Assembly (NCBI RefSeq): GCF_900111745.1
Contig: NZ_FOIJ01000009.1
Coordinates: 310,001-374,000 of the forward strand
Reading direction: 5' to 3'
From: Stigmatella erecta
Lineage (GTDB): Bacteria > Myxococcota > Myxococcia > Myxococcales > Myxococcaceae
Length of the DNA stretch: 64,000 nt
Below the pieces are notes generated by a model. The model was not told where the DNA came from. It did no database searches and was given only the letters and a program-made list of their open reading frames with translations. Shown here one piece after another: positions 45,673-54,786 of the stretch (the stretch's first letter is position 1; each line of letters begins with the position of its first letter). Made by a program: the position numbers and the translations under genes.

Positions 45673-47043
45673 GTGCTTCGGGTTTTCCACCACTATTTTT
45701 CATCCAGGAAGCTGACGTTCTTTCTCGCCGAGAGCTCGGCGATCGCGCTGGCGTGTGTGCTGGGCGCAGCCGGTTGCGTGTGGATGTTCTCCACCGAAGG
45801 CTCGCGGCCCCCGATGCTGGCGCTGCTGCCCACGCTGCTGGCGCTGAGCGCGGCCTTCGTCCTGGCCTTCCAGTTCACGCTGTACCTGCTGGACTTGTAT
45901 GACTTGCGCGTGGCGGCCGAGGACCGTCAGCGCGGCTACCGCTTCCTGAAGGCCGCGGGGCTCACCGCGGCGGCCGTGGGCGGGGGCATGATGGCGCTGC
46001 CGCTGGTGGTGCCGGTGCAGTTCCCGCCCGGGACGCTCCTGGGCGGCGCCATGGGGGCGCTGGCCGGCACCCTGCTGGTGCGCGTGTCCATGTACGCCCT
46101 GGTGGGCGAGCCCAGCCCGGTGCTGCTCATCGGCGATGGCGTCAAGGCCCGCGCGGTGATGAAGGCCATCGAGCAGGGCGGCGAGGACAGCTACCGCGTG
46201 GTGGCCATGGTGGACCCGCGCCGCGAGGGGGTGGGCCCCCTGGATGAGCTGGCCGCGCGCCTCAAGGTCGAGTACGTGGTGCAGGCCGTTGACGACATGC
46301 GCGGCGCCAACTGGGTGGAGCCGCTCCTGCGGTGCCGGCTGGCGGGCATGCTCGTGTACGACGCGGGCGGCTTCTGCGAGCGCGTGCTGCGAAGGCTCCC
46401 CGTGCAGTTCCTCCGGGCCAGCGACTTCGCCTTCGCCGACGAGATGACGCTCTCGCCGGTGGGCCGGACGCTCAAGCGCGGCTTCGACATCTTCGTCGCC
46501 TCGTTGCTCCTGGCGATGGCCTCGCCCTTCCTGGTGCTGGTGGCCCTGGCCATCAAGCTCGACTCCAAGGGCCCCCTGTTCTACCGCCAGGAGCGGGTGG
46601 GTCTGGGTGGGAAGTCCTACTTCTTGTGGAAGTTCCGCAGCATGCGCACCGATGCGGAGAAGAACGGCGCGGTGTGGGCGCGCACCAACGACGACCGGGT
46701 GACGCGGGTGGGCCGCTTCATCCGCAAGACGCGCATCGACGAGATTCCGCAGGTGATCAACGTGCTGACCGGAGACATGAGCTTCGTGGGGCCGCGGCCG
46801 GAGCGCCCCGTCTTCGTCGAGCAGCTCAAGACGCAGATTCCCTTCTACGGGCTGCGCGAGGCGGTCAAGCCGGGCATCACCGGGTGGGCGCAGATCCGCT
46901 ACCCGTACGGCGCCTCGGTGGAGGACGCGCGCAATAAGTTGGAATTCGACCTGTACTACGTGAAGAACGGGTCGCTCTTCCTGGACATCGGCATCATCTT
47001 CCACACCGTCCGGCACGTCCTGCTGGCGCGTGGAGCACGGTAG
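45673..47043 (+). CDS. exoE: ExoE: initiating polyprenyl hexose-1-phosphate transferase
   Basis: Starts repeat-unit synthesis by moving a sugar-1-phosphate onto undecaprenyl phosphate. 456 residues from GTG 45673, chosen for GGAGG at 45661-45665. The N-terminal half has four membrane segments and a CoA-binding-like cytosolic domain. The C-terminal bacterial sugar transferase domain has RTLKRGFDIFVASLLLAMASP, YRQERVGLGGKSYFLWKFRSM, DEIPQVINVLTGDMSFVGPRPE and GITGWAQIRYPYG. All catalytic segments of the PHPT family are intact. It sits at the exoE position. Confidence 0.93.
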   Translation: MLRVFHHYFSSRKLTFFLAESSAIALACVLGAAGCVWMFSTEGSRPPMLALLPTLLALSAAFVLAFQFTLYLLDLYDLRVAAEDRQRGYRFLKAAGLTAAAVGGGMMALPLVVPVQFPPGTLLGGAMGALAGTLLVRVSMYALVGEPSPVLLIGDGVKARAVMKAIEQGGEDSYRVVAMVDPRREGVGPLDELAARLKVEYVVQAVDDMRGANWVEPLLRCRLAGMLVYDAGGFCERVLRRLPVQFLRASDFAFADEMTLSPVGRTLKRGFDIFVASLLLAMASPFLVLVALAIKLDSKGPLFYRQERVGLGGKSYFLWKFRSMRTDAEKNGAVWARTNDDRVTRVGRFIRKTRIDEIPQVINVLTGDMSFVGPRPERPVFVEQLKTQIPFYGLREAVKPGITGWAQIRYPYGASVEDARNKLEFDLYYVKNGSLFLDIGIIFHTVRHVLLARGAR

Positions 47044-47109
47044 AGACCGCGGTGGGGGCCGCCGCGGCGGCGAATTCTCAGGGGTTTTTGGGCGGGAAGG
47101 GGTTGGGCA

Positions 47110-48189
47110 ATGTTCGCAGGCACGGATCTGGAGTCGGCGCTTCAGGAGCGTTGGGCAGAGGACACGAAGAACGCCCTGGGGCAGAACCGCAACGAGTTGT
47201 TGCAGTCCCAGGTGGAGCGCCCCACGCGCATCGTGGCGATGGGGGGCGGCACGGGACTGCCGGTGGTGCTCCGGGGCCTGGCGCGGCGCGCGATGCCGAA
47301 GCCGGGGGATGCCGGGGTGGACATCACCGCGGTCGTCACCATGAGCGACGATGGGGGCAGCTCGGGCCGCCTGCGCCGCTTCCACGGCGCCCTGCCGCCG
47401 GGTGACATCCGCAACTGCCTGGTGGCGCTCTCGGGTGGCAAGAGCGCGCTCTCCGAGGTGTTCCAGTACCGCTTTGGCGGGGCCAAGGGGCTGGCGGGCC
47501 ACGCGGTGGGCAACCTGCTCATCGCCGCGCTCGCGGAGCTCAAGGGTGACTTCCTGGAGGCGGTGCGCCTGTCCGGGGAGCTGCTCGGGGCGCGGGGCCA
47601 GGTGCTGCCGTGCACGCTGTCGCCGGTGCAGCTCGTGGCCCGGATGCAGGACTCCACCGAGGTGGTGGGCGAGAGCAACATCGTCCGCGCCCAGGGCCGG
47701 GTGAGCCGCGTGTCGCTCAGCCCCCGCTCGCCGCCGCCCTCCGAGGGGCTGCTGGAGTCCATCTACCGCGCGGACATGATCGTCATCGGCCCGGGCTCGC
47801 TGTACTCGAGCGTCATCCCCAACCTGCTGGTGGATGGGGTGGCCCAGGCGCTGCGCGAGACGCGGGCCCTCAAGGTCATGGTGGCCAACATCATGACGCA
47901 GCCGGGGGAGACGGACGGCATGAGCTGCCTGGACCATGTGCGCGCCGTCCTGGACCACGCGGGGCCGGTGCTGGACGCGGTGCTGCTCAACGGCACGCCG
48001 CCGCCCGAGGAGTCCATCGAGCGCTATGCGCGCAAGGGCTCCTACTACATCCCCGCCGACCGCCGGGATCTCATCTCCGCGGGGGTGGTTCCCGTGGAGG
48101 CGGACCTCCTCAAGGAGGGGTCCAAGATCCGACACGACAGCCGGAAGGTGGCCCGCTGCCTGCTGAAGATGGCCCGCAGCGGCTTGTAG
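47110..48189 (+). CDS. exoF: ExoF: YvcK/CofD-like protein
   Basis: YvcK family, 359 residues. The nucleotide-sugar-binding segments are IVAMGGGTGLPVVLRGLARR, ITAVVTMSDDGGSSGRLR, LPPGDIRNCLVALS and IGPGSLYSSVIPNLLV. YvcK proteins bind UDP-GlcNAc and influence envelope synthesis and carbon flow; CofD relatives are transferases. Its place between the initiating transferase and the acyltransferases suggests it senses or channels the sugar precursor of the coat. It has the exoF position in the conserved order. Confidence 0.88.
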   Translation: MFAGTDLESALQERWAEDTKNALGQNRNELLQSQVERPTRIVAMGGGTGLPVVLRGLARRAMPKPGDAGVDITAVVTMSDDGGSSGRLRRFHGALPPGDIRNCLVALSGGKSALSEVFQYRFGGAKGLAGHAVGNLLIAALAELKGDFLEAVRLSGELLGARGQVLPCTLSPVQLVARMQDSTEVVGESNIVRAQGRVSRVSLSPRSPPPSEGLLESIYRADMIVIGPGSLYSSVIPNLLVDGVAQALRETRALKVMVANIMTQPGETDGMSCLDHVRAVLDHAGPVLDAVLLNGTPPPEESIERYARKGSYYIPADRRDLISAGVVPVEADLLKEGSKIRHDSRKVARCLLKMARSGL

Positions 48190-48261
48190 CCGGTCCCCTT
48201 CATTCCCACCTTGCACGCGCGCAGGGCCCCGGCCGGGGCCTTGCCGCTGGGAGTCTGTTCA

Positions 48262-49380
48262 ATGGAAGCCAGACAGCTTGCCCCCGCTCCGAGTGTCCAG
48301 GAAGTCACGGACCGGACGGGGTTCATGGCCCTTGCGTCCGAGTGGAACGCGCTCGTGGAGGCCACGGGCAACGAGGTGTTCTACCGGCACGAGTTCATTC
48401 GCATCTGGATCGACAACTTCGCCCCGGCCGCGCAGCTGCGCGTGTTGACCCTGCGGGACGGGGAGGGGCGCCTGGCGGCGGTGCTGCCGCTGATGGCCGA
48501 GCGGGTGCCGATGTATGGCATCCCCGTCCGGCAGCTCTCGGCCACGGCCAACCCCCACTCGTGCCGGTTCGACCTGGTGGCCCGGGAGCCCGGGGCGGCC
48601 GCGGCGGCGTTCCTCGCGCACCTGCGGGCGGACCGGAGCTGGGATGTGCTGCGGCTGACGGACGTGCCGGAAGGCGGCTCGGGCTGGCACCTGGCCGGGG
48701 CCGCGAAGGCGGCGGGGCTGGCCACGGGGGCATGGGAGTCGCTCCAGTCGCCCTACGTGCCGCTGCCGTCCACGTGGGAGGCGTACCAGGCCACGCTCCA
48801 GTCCAAGTTCAAGGCGAACTGCCGCCGGCGGCGCAAGAAGCTGGAGGAGAGGGGGCGCGTCGCGTTCGAGCGGATCGACGGCGGCCTGGCGCTGGAGGGC
48901 AAGCTGGAGGAGGGCTTCGCCCTCGAGCAGAGCGGCTGGAAGGGGCAGCGCGGCACGGCGATGGCGCAGGACGCGGCCACGCGGGGCTTCTACACGGAGC
49001 TGGCGCGCGACGCGGCGTACGCGGGCAAGCTGTCGCTCTACTACCTGCGCCTGGACGGGCGGGCGGTGGCCTTCCAGTACGGCCTGGTGCATGACGGGCG
49101 CTACTTCCTGCTCAAGCCCGGGTACGACGAGAGCTTGAAGGAGTGCAGCCCGGGCCAGCTCCTGATGGACGAGGTGCTCGCCGACTGCATCTCGCGGGGG
49201 CTGCGCGAGTTCGACTTCCTGGGGCCGGACATGGTGTGGAAGCGCGACTGGACGGACAAGGTCCGGCGCCACACCTGGCTGTTCCTCTTCAATGATTCCG
49301 CGTTTGGCCGCGCGCTGTGCGCGGCGAAGTTCCGGTGGGTCCCCGCAGCAAAAGAGGTGGTGGCGCGATGGAAGAAGTGA
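48262..49380 (+). CDS. exoG: ExoG: GNAT/FemAB-like N-acyltransferase
   Basis: 372 residues from ATG 48262 with GGGAG 8 bases upstream; an earlier in-frame start is less likely. The fold is the Acetyltransf_6 (CelD/BcsL, FemAB-like) type: ALASEWNALVEATGNEVFYRHEFIRIWIDNF near the N-terminus, SKFKANCRRRRKKLEERG, then YYLRLDGRAVAFQYGLVHDGRYFLLKPGYDESLKECSPGQLLMDE. It probably acylates an amino sugar of the coat polysaccharide or adds an amino acid. Its 3' end overlaps the exoH start by 13 bases. Confidence 0.83.
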   Translation: MEARQLAPAPSVQEVTDRTGFMALASEWNALVEATGNEVFYRHEFIRIWIDNFAPAAQLRVLTLRDGEGRLAAVLPLMAERVPMYGIPVRQLSATANPHSCRFDLVAREPGAAAAAFLAHLRADRSWDVLRLTDVPEGGSGWHLAGAAKAAGLATGAWESLQSPYVPLPSTWEAYQATLQSKFKANCRRRRKKLEERGRVAFERIDGGLALEGKLEEGFALEQSGWKGQRGTAMAQDAATRGFYTELARDAAYAGKLSLYYLRLDGRAVAFQYGLVHDGRYFLLKPGYDESLKECSPGQLLMDEVLADCISRGLREFDFLGPDMVWKRDWTDKVRRHTWLFLFNDSAFGRALCAAKFRWVPAAKEVVARWKK

Positions 49381-50546
49381 AGATGTCCCAGAAGCTGTTC
49401 GTCCCGTCCCTGCCCACGCTCTGGCCGGGAATGCTCCTGGCGCAGAAGGACTCGAGCGCCTTCCAGCCCTTCTGCGCGCCCAACGTGCGCTACTTCTACT
49501 TCGCCCGGAACGCCGTGTGGCTCACGGTGAAGATGCTGGGGCTCGACAAGGGCGAGGTGCTCGTGCCCGCCTACCACCACGGCGTGGAGATTGAAGCGCT
49601 CGTGGACGCGGGCGCCACGCCCCGCTTCTACCGCGTGGGCTCGCGGTGGGACGTGGACCTGGAGGACGTGGCGAGGAAGATCACCCCGAAAACGAAGGCC
49701 CTGTACCTCATCCACTACGCGGGCTTCCCGGGGCCCGCCGCGGAGATGCGCAAGCTGGCGGACCAGCATGGGATTCCGCTCATCGAGGACTGCGCCCTGT
49801 CCCTGCTGTCCTCGGACGGGCCGGTGCCGCTGGGGACCACGGGCGATGTGGGCATCTTCTGCCTCTACAAGACGCTGCCGGTGCCCAACGGGGGCGCGCT
49901 GACCATCAACGGCCCCCGGCAGTACAGCCTGCCCCAGCCGCCCGCGCCGCCGCTGTTGTCCACCTTCAGCCACACCGTGTCGGCGCTGCTCCAGAACCTG
50001 GAGCTGCGCGGGGGTGGGGTGGGGCGCGGCCTGCGCAGCCTCATCCGAGGCCTGGGCCGCGGCACGGTGAAGGCCGCCAGCATCGAGCGTGTGGCCACGG
50101 GCACGCAGCACTTCAACCGGGAGCACGTGGACCTGGGCATGAGCCCGCTCACCCAGCGCATCGCCCTGTCGCAGGACCTGGAGCACATCGTCGAGACGCG
50201 GCGGCGCAACTACTTCTTCCTGCTGGGGCGGCTGCGGGACATCTCGCCGCCGCTGTTCAACCAGCTCCCTGCGGGCGTCAGCCCGCTCTTCTACCCGCTG
50301 GTGGTGGAGAACAAGGCGGAGGTGCTGGAGCGCCTGCGCGCGCGGGGCATCGACGTCATCGACTTCTGGAAGCGGTTCCACCCAGCGTGTGACGCGGCGG
50401 AGTTCCCCGAGGTGGCCCAGCTGCGCCGCTCCATCGTGGAGATTCCGTGCCACCAGGATCTCTCGCCCGAGGTGATGGCGCAGGTGGCCGGCGCGGTGCG
50501 CGAGGTGCTGATGCTGGACCGTGGCAATCGCAAGCAGACGGGCTGA
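49368..50546 (+). CDS. exoH: ExoH: DegT/DnrJ/EryC1-type aminotransferase
   Basis: PLP-dependent sugar aminotransferase type, 392 residues. It has LDKGEVLVPAYHHGVEIEALVDAG, LYLIHYAGFPGPAAEMRKLADQHGIPLIEDCALSL and the PLP-lysine segment FCLYKTLPVPNGGALTI. The start is ATG 49368, inside the end of exoG; ATG 49383 is also possible. In the exo system it likely makes an amino sugar. It lies between two N-acyltransferases, which fits the making and then acylation of an amino group. Confidence 0.85.
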   Translation: MEEVKMSQKLFVPSLPTLWPGMLLAQKDSSAFQPFCAPNVRYFYFARNAVWLTVKMLGLDKGEVLVPAYHHGVEIEALVDAGATPRFYRVGSRWDVDLEDVARKITPKTKALYLIHYAGFPGPAAEMRKLADQHGIPLIEDCALSLLSSDGPVPLGTTGDVGIFCLYKTLPVPNGGALTINGPRQYSLPQPPAPPLLSTFSHTVSALLQNLELRGGGVGRGLRSLIRGLGRGTVKAASIERVATGTQHFNREHVDLGMSPLTQRIALSQDLEHIVETRRRNYFFLLGRLRDISPPLFNQLPAGVSPLFYPLVVENKAEVLERLRARGIDVIDFWKRFHPACDAAEFPEVAQLRRSIVEIPCHQDLSPEVMAQVAGAVREVLMLDRGNRKQTG

Positions 50547-50573
50547 TTCTCCCCAGGCCCCAAGGGTGACACC

Positions 50574-51773
50574 GTGATTCGTGAATCCGAAGTGACGCCT
50601 GAGCCACGGCCTTCGCAGTGGCTCCAGGTGGATGCCGTGTTGGACCCGGCCGTGCTCGCGGGCATGCGCGCCGAGTGGAACGCGCTGCTCGCCTCGAGCA
50701 ACGCGGGAATCTTCAACTCCTGGGAGTGGCTCTACCCGTGGTGCCGCCGCATCGCTCCGGACCGACGGCCGATGGTGCTCACCGCGAGGGATAGGCGCGG
50801 GGCGCTGGTGGGCCTCATGCCGCTGGGCTTCGAGGTCCGCCGGGTGATGGGCCGGCTGGTGGGGCGCGTGGGCTTCCTGGGGGAGACCCACGTGGGCAGC
50901 GACTACCTGGACGTGGTGGCGCGGCGGGGCGCGGAGGAAGAGGTGACGCGCGCCTTCGCCCAGACGCTCCGGCAGCTGCATGGCACCTGGGACGTGCTGG
51001 ACCTGACCGACCTGCACGAGGACTCGCTCACGGTGAAGGTGCTCCGGGAGGCGTTCCCGGAGATGGACGTCCGCGTGACGGAGCGCTACCTCTGCCCCTA
51101 CGAGAAGTTCGAGAAGGGGGAGAGCTTCGACACGTTCCTCAAGCGCACGGGCCGCCGGGACAACTACCTGCGGCGGCGCAAGTGGCTCGAGAAGCAGGAG
51201 GGCTATTGCATCGAGCGCACGGAGCTGCCCGGAGCGCTGGCGGGGCCCATGACGGACTTCTTCCGCCTGCACGCGGCGCGCTGGGCCGGGGACGGGGGCT
51301 CGCAGGGCATCAAGGGCAAGGGCGTGGAGGCCTTTCACCGGGATGCCACGCAGCTGCTCGCCGAGCAGGGCCAGCTGCGCCTCTACACCATGAAGGTGGG
51401 GGGCCAGGCCGTGGCGTCGGTCTACGGCATCGTCCACCGGGACACGTTCATCTACTTCCAGTCCGGGTATGACCCGGAGTGGCGCAACCGGAGCGTGGGC
51501 CTGGTGCTCGTGGGCGAGACGTTCAAGGACGCCTTCGAGTCCGGCCTCACCGAGTACGACTTCCTGCGCGGCACGGAGACCTACAAGTCCGACTGGACGT
51601 CGAAGCAGCGGCGCACCGTGGCGGTGCGCATCCACGCCCACGAGGGGGCCGGGAGCTGGTTCACCCGTCACGAGGAGCTGGCGCGCACGGTGCGCAACAC
51701 CTTCAAGCGCATCCTTCCGGACGCCACGGTCGAGAAGATTCGCCGGTTGAGGCGGCGAAGGGCGGCCATCTGA
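50574..51773 (+). CDS. exoI: ExoI: GNAT/FemAB-like N-acyltransferase
   Basis: 399 residues starting at GTG 50574. Same Acetyltransf_6/FemAB-like family as ExoG, with MRAEWNALLASSNAGIFNSWEWL, RTGRRDNYLRRRKWLEKQEG and YFQSGYDPEWRNRSVGLVLVGETFKDAFESGL. ExoG and ExoI share the architecture but differ clearly in sequence, so each probably has its own substrate. The FemAB-like fold and reports of glycine in the M. xanthus spore coat make aminoacyl transfer possible; that is inference. Last gene of the conserved exoA-I order. Confidence 0.82.
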   Translation: MIRESEVTPEPRPSQWLQVDAVLDPAVLAGMRAEWNALLASSNAGIFNSWEWLYPWCRRIAPDRRPMVLTARDRRGALVGLMPLGFEVRRVMGRLVGRVGFLGETHVGSDYLDVVARRGAEEEVTRAFAQTLRQLHGTWDVLDLTDLHEDSLTVKVLREAFPEMDVRVTERYLCPYEKFEKGESFDTFLKRTGRRDNYLRRRKWLEKQEGYCIERTELPGALAGPMTDFFRLHAARWAGDGGSQGIKGKGVEAFHRDATQLLAEQGQLRLYTMKVGGQAVASVYGIVHRDTFIYFQSGYDPEWRNRSVGLVLVGETFKDAFESGLTEYDFLRGTETYKSDWTSKQRRTVAVRIHAHEGAGSWFTRHEELARTVRNTFKRILPDATVEKIRRLRRRRAAI

Positions 51774-51790
51774 GGCCCTGGGCCCCCGGT

Positions 51791-52525
51791 GTGTGGCTGG
51801 GAGGGGTGCTGGCGCTCGCGGTGGGCGCCCGCGCCGAGGCGCAGGCGCCGGAGCCGCTGGACTGGCCGGTGCAGGCGTTCTTCCTCCACGATGTGGCCCA
51901 GGTCCAGGAGGCGGGCGAGGTGCAGGTCCAGGCCGCCTTCCAGGCCCGGGACACGCCCGAGGGGATGCAGCTGGAGGTGCCCCTCGAAGCGGAGCTGGGG
52001 CTGGGACGCCAGCTCCAGCTCTCCGGTGCGCTTCACTGGGAGCGGGCGCGTGACATGGGGGAGCTCCAGCGGGGGTTCTCCTCCGTGGAGGTGGGGGCCA
52101 CCTACGGGCTCGTCGACTCGGCCGCGCGGGGGCTCGCGCTCGCCTCGGGCCTGGAGGCCTCGTTCTCCCGGGCCGCGTTCAGCGACAACCAGTGGACCCT
52201 CGCCGCGCGGTTCCTGGCCTTCCAGCAGGTGGGCTGGCTGGGGCTGAGCGCGGACCTCGAGCCCGGTGTCGCCCACTCCCGGCATCAGCCGCTCAAGCCG
52301 CGCGCGGAGCTGGGCCTGGGCGTGGTGCTGGGCTCCGGGTGGATCTGCCCGACGGGGGAGGTTCACGCCGAGCTGGAGGCGGAGCGGACCCTGGAGTTCT
52401 CGGGCGGTGTGAAGGTCAAGCCCGGCCCAGCGGTGGAGCTGGGCGCGGGCGCCTTGATCGGCAAGCACGGCGCGGAGAACATCCTCGGCGCGCTGGCCTC
52501 GATCGTCATCAGTTACCCGCCGTAG
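51791..52525 (+). CDS. Secreted, probable outer-membrane beta-strand protein
   Basis: 244 residues from GTG 51791, 17 bases after the exoI stop. A signal-peptide-like start (WLGGVLALAVGARAEAQA) is followed by alternating-strand sequence (GEVQVQAAFQARD, LEVPLEAELGLGRQLQLSGALHW, GLALASGLEASFSRAAF). The ending ASIVISYPP is not a clear barrel terminal strand, so a barrel is likely but not certain. I recognise no named family. No clear Shine-Dalgarno is seen, and the start is uncertain. Its end overlaps the convergent glycosidase gene by 13 bases. Confidence 0.65.
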   Translation: MWLGGVLALAVGARAEAQAPEPLDWPVQAFFLHDVAQVQEAGEVQVQAAFQARDTPEGMQLEVPLEAELGLGRQLQLSGALHWERARDMGELQRGFSSVEVGATYGLVDSAARGLALASGLEASFSRAAFSDNQWTLAARFLAFQQVGWLGLSADLEPGVAHSRHQPLKPRAELGLGVVLGSGWICPTGEVHAELEAERTLEFSGGVKVKPGPAVELGAGALIGKHGAENILGALASIVISYPP

Positions 52526-53763
52526 GCCTCCACCTCGAAGATGGAGTAGCCGTACTGGGTGTTGCGCTTCGTTCCGTAGATGCGCAGGTACCGGCCGCTG
52601 CCATTGAGGCCGGTGAGGTCATCCACGCCGCCGTCGCTGGTGGACGTGGAGTAGATGGTGGTCCAGGTGCTGCCGTTGGCGGACGTCTGGACCTGGTACT
52701 CCTTGCCGTAGGCGGCCTCCCACTGGATCTTCACGCGATTGAAGGTCTTCGTCGCGCCGTAGTCCACCATCAGGTACTGGGGGTCCGAGAAGGCGCTGCT
52801 CCAGCGCGTGCTCAGGCTCCCGTCGATGGCGTTGCCCGCCACCGTGCCGGCGCCCTCGCTGGAGGAGGCCATGGCGGCTACGGGCACGTGCTTGTTGGGG
52901 TCCGTGGTGGGGGGCGTGGCCGTGGGCAGGCTCACGTACAGCTGGCCGAGCTCCGTGAGCTGCCCCGAGTTGCCCAGGAGGTTGATGTTGGGGATCTCCG
53001 CGTTGCGGCCCGAGAACCAGGAGTAGCGGAAGACCGCGGGCTCGTTCTCCAGGTAGTTCACCGCGTCCGTCATGTACTTCTTCTGGACCGCCAGCGTGAT
53101 TTCGTTGTGGGGCCGGTCACCGCAGGCGAACTCGGTCAGCCAGATGGGCTTGTTGTACTTCTTGAACAGGCCGATGTACCAGCTGAGCGCGCTGACGTCG
53201 CAGGCGTACCAGTGGACGGCGATGTAATCGACCTTGCAGTTGGTGCAGGCCTTGAAGAACGCGTCCAGGTAGACGACAGGGTCCGTGAAGGTCACCCCGT
53301 CTTCGGACACGCAGTCGCCGCAGTAGTTCACCGCGGGGGCCACGAGCTTCAGGTTCTTGCGCCGGGCCACCTCTTCCAGCACGGGCCACAGGGCCGCGGC
53401 CTGCTTGGGCGTCTTGTTCGCCTGGCTCTTGAAGTTGGGCTCGTTGAAGCCCAGCAGGTACTGAGCGCCCGCGGGGATCTGCGCGGCCAGCGTGTCCACG
53501 TTGGGCGTTCCGCCCCACACCATGGGAGAGAAGGTCACTCCCACCGTGGGGGCCACGCCGGCGGCCGTCGACTCCGGCTGCGGGGCCCAGTTGTACCACC
53601 AGCTGATCCCCGTCGAGAGGGCCGTCATGTCCGCGGCGGAGTGATAGCCGTAAGCGATGCCCCGCTTGGCGCTCTTGGTGGCCTGCGGCTGCATCTGCGC
53701 GTGGGCCTGCTGCGTGTGGGCGCCCGCGACCAGGAGGGCGGCCAGAACAAGGAACTGTTTCAT
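52513..53763 (-). CDS. Secreted GH128-like glycosidase with discoidin domain
   Basis: 416 residues. A signal peptide (MKQFLVLAALLVAGAHTQQAHA) precedes a Glyco_hydro_cc-type barrel (about 33-270) with catalytic acids in LLGFNEPNFKS and IWLTEFACGD and the segment FSPMVWGGTPNVDTL. A Pro/Thr linker (SLPTATPPTTDPNK) leads to an F5/8 type C (discoidin, CBM32-like) domain with NAIDGSLSTRWSS and TFNRVKIQWE. Known GH128 members cleave beta-1,3-glucan. Its neighbours suggest a role on coat or matrix polysaccharide. Confidence 0.85.
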   Translation of the reverse strand: MKQFLVLAALLVAGAHTQQAHAQMQPQATKSAKRGIAYGYHSAADMTALSTGISWWYNWAPQPESTAAGVAPTVGVTFSPMVWGGTPNVDTLAAQIPAGAQYLLGFNEPNFKSQANKTPKQAAALWPVLEEVARRKNLKLVAPAVNYCGDCVSEDGVTFTDPVVYLDAFFKACTNCKVDYIAVHWYACDVSALSWYIGLFKKYNKPIWLTEFACGDRPHNEITLAVQKKYMTDAVNYLENEPAVFRYSWFSGRNAEIPNINLLGNSGQLTELGQLYVSLPTATPPTTDPNKHVPVAAMASSSEGAGTVAGNAIDGSLSTRWSSAFSDPQYLMVDYGATKTFNRVKIQWEAAYGKEYQVQTSANGSTWTTIYSTSTSDGGVDDLTGLNGSGRYLRIYGTKRNTQYGYSIFEVEAYGG

Positions 53764-53871
53764 GTGAGAACCCCTTTCGGCCGGCAGTCTCGCCGTTCGT
53801 CATGAGTCCAGCGATAGGTGGATTCACGGGAAAAGCGGCCCTGGGGGGTTCTCACATGAACAATTCGCGTC

Positions 53872-54711
53872 TCAGCGGCAGGAGATGCGGGGTGCGTCCA
53901 GGTCCAGGTTTTTCACCAGGGTGTCGAAGTTGAGCGCGTTGGCCTGCGGGCAGATCTGCTGGGCCAGGGCATTGCCGCCGTACTCGATGCTGAACACGGG
54001 CTTGCCCGCGGCGATGAAGGGCAGCAGCTCCTCGCACTCGTCGTACTGGAAGCACTCCTCGTTGACCTGGAAGTCGAAGTCGTTCACGAGCTGGGCAACC
54101 TGCCCCACGTCGTTCTTCAGGCCCACGGCCAGCCCGCGCGCATGGGCTTCGGTGGCGAGGAAGCGGTTGAAGGAGAGCTGGTCGGCGGAGGTGAGCTTGA
54201 AGCCCGTGGCGTTGGCGTAGCCATCCACGTTGTCGGGGTCCACCGCGTCACAGCCCTTCTGGCGGGCCAGCTCGATGCGGGTGCGCATGATGTCGCGGAC
54301 CTTGGTGTTGCGGATGTCCAGCCAGCGCTCTCCGGGCCAGCCATCCAGCGCGTTGCCCAGGGCCGCCGCGGGGAAGCTGCCGGCGTCCGAACGCCAGTTC
54401 TCATAGGAGCCCGCGCTGAAGTAGCAGATGACCTTGCGGCCCTGGGCCTTGAGCGCGTTCAGGGTCGAGACCGGCGTGTCGAACAGGTCCACGTCGTACA
54501 CGGCGACGTTGAAGCTGGTATTGAGCGTGCCATTGAGCTGGATCTGCCAGCGCGTCCCGGGTGCGGGGCGCCACCAGGTGGCCGTGGCCTCCACCGCGGG
54601 CGTGACGGTGTCCACGGGCTCGCCGGAGAGGGAGGCCGCCTCGCTACCGCCGCACGCCCCGAGGAGGGGGAGGGCGGGAACGAGGCACAACAGGGTCTTC
54701 CAGTTTGGCAA
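53872..54711 (-). CDS. GH114 endo-alpha-1,4-polygalactosaminidase-like lipoprotein
   Basis: 279 residues, start TTG 54711 after AAGGAG. The lipobox LLGAC puts the lipidated Cys at position 20. The catalytic barrel carries VAVYDVDLFD, KVICYFSAGSYENWR, KGCDAVDPDNVDGYAN and FDFQVNEECFQYDECEE, the pattern of the TM1410/GH114 family. GH114 enzymes hydrolyse alpha-1,4-linked galactosamine polymers. The location directly behind the exo operon makes the coat polymer a plausible substrate. Confidence 0.88.
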   Translation of the reverse strand: MPNWKTLLCLVPALPLLGACGGSEAASLSGEPVDTVTPAVEATATWWRPAPGTRWQIQLNGTLNTSFNVAVYDVDLFDTPVSTLNALKAQGRKVICYFSAGSYENWRSDAGSFPAAALGNALDGWPGERWLDIRNTKVRDIMRTRIELARQKGCDAVDPDNVDGYANATGFKLTSADQLSFNRFLATEAHARGLAVGLKNDVGQVAQLVNDFDFQVNEECFQYDECEELLPFIAAGKPVFSIEYGGNALAQQICPQANALNFDTLVKNLDLDAPRISCR

Positions 54712-54786
54712 GGTATTCTCCTTTTGCAGGGTGCCCGATATACCCCAGGCACCGCTGCGGAGAAACCCCTCGTTGTGGCGCCACCG

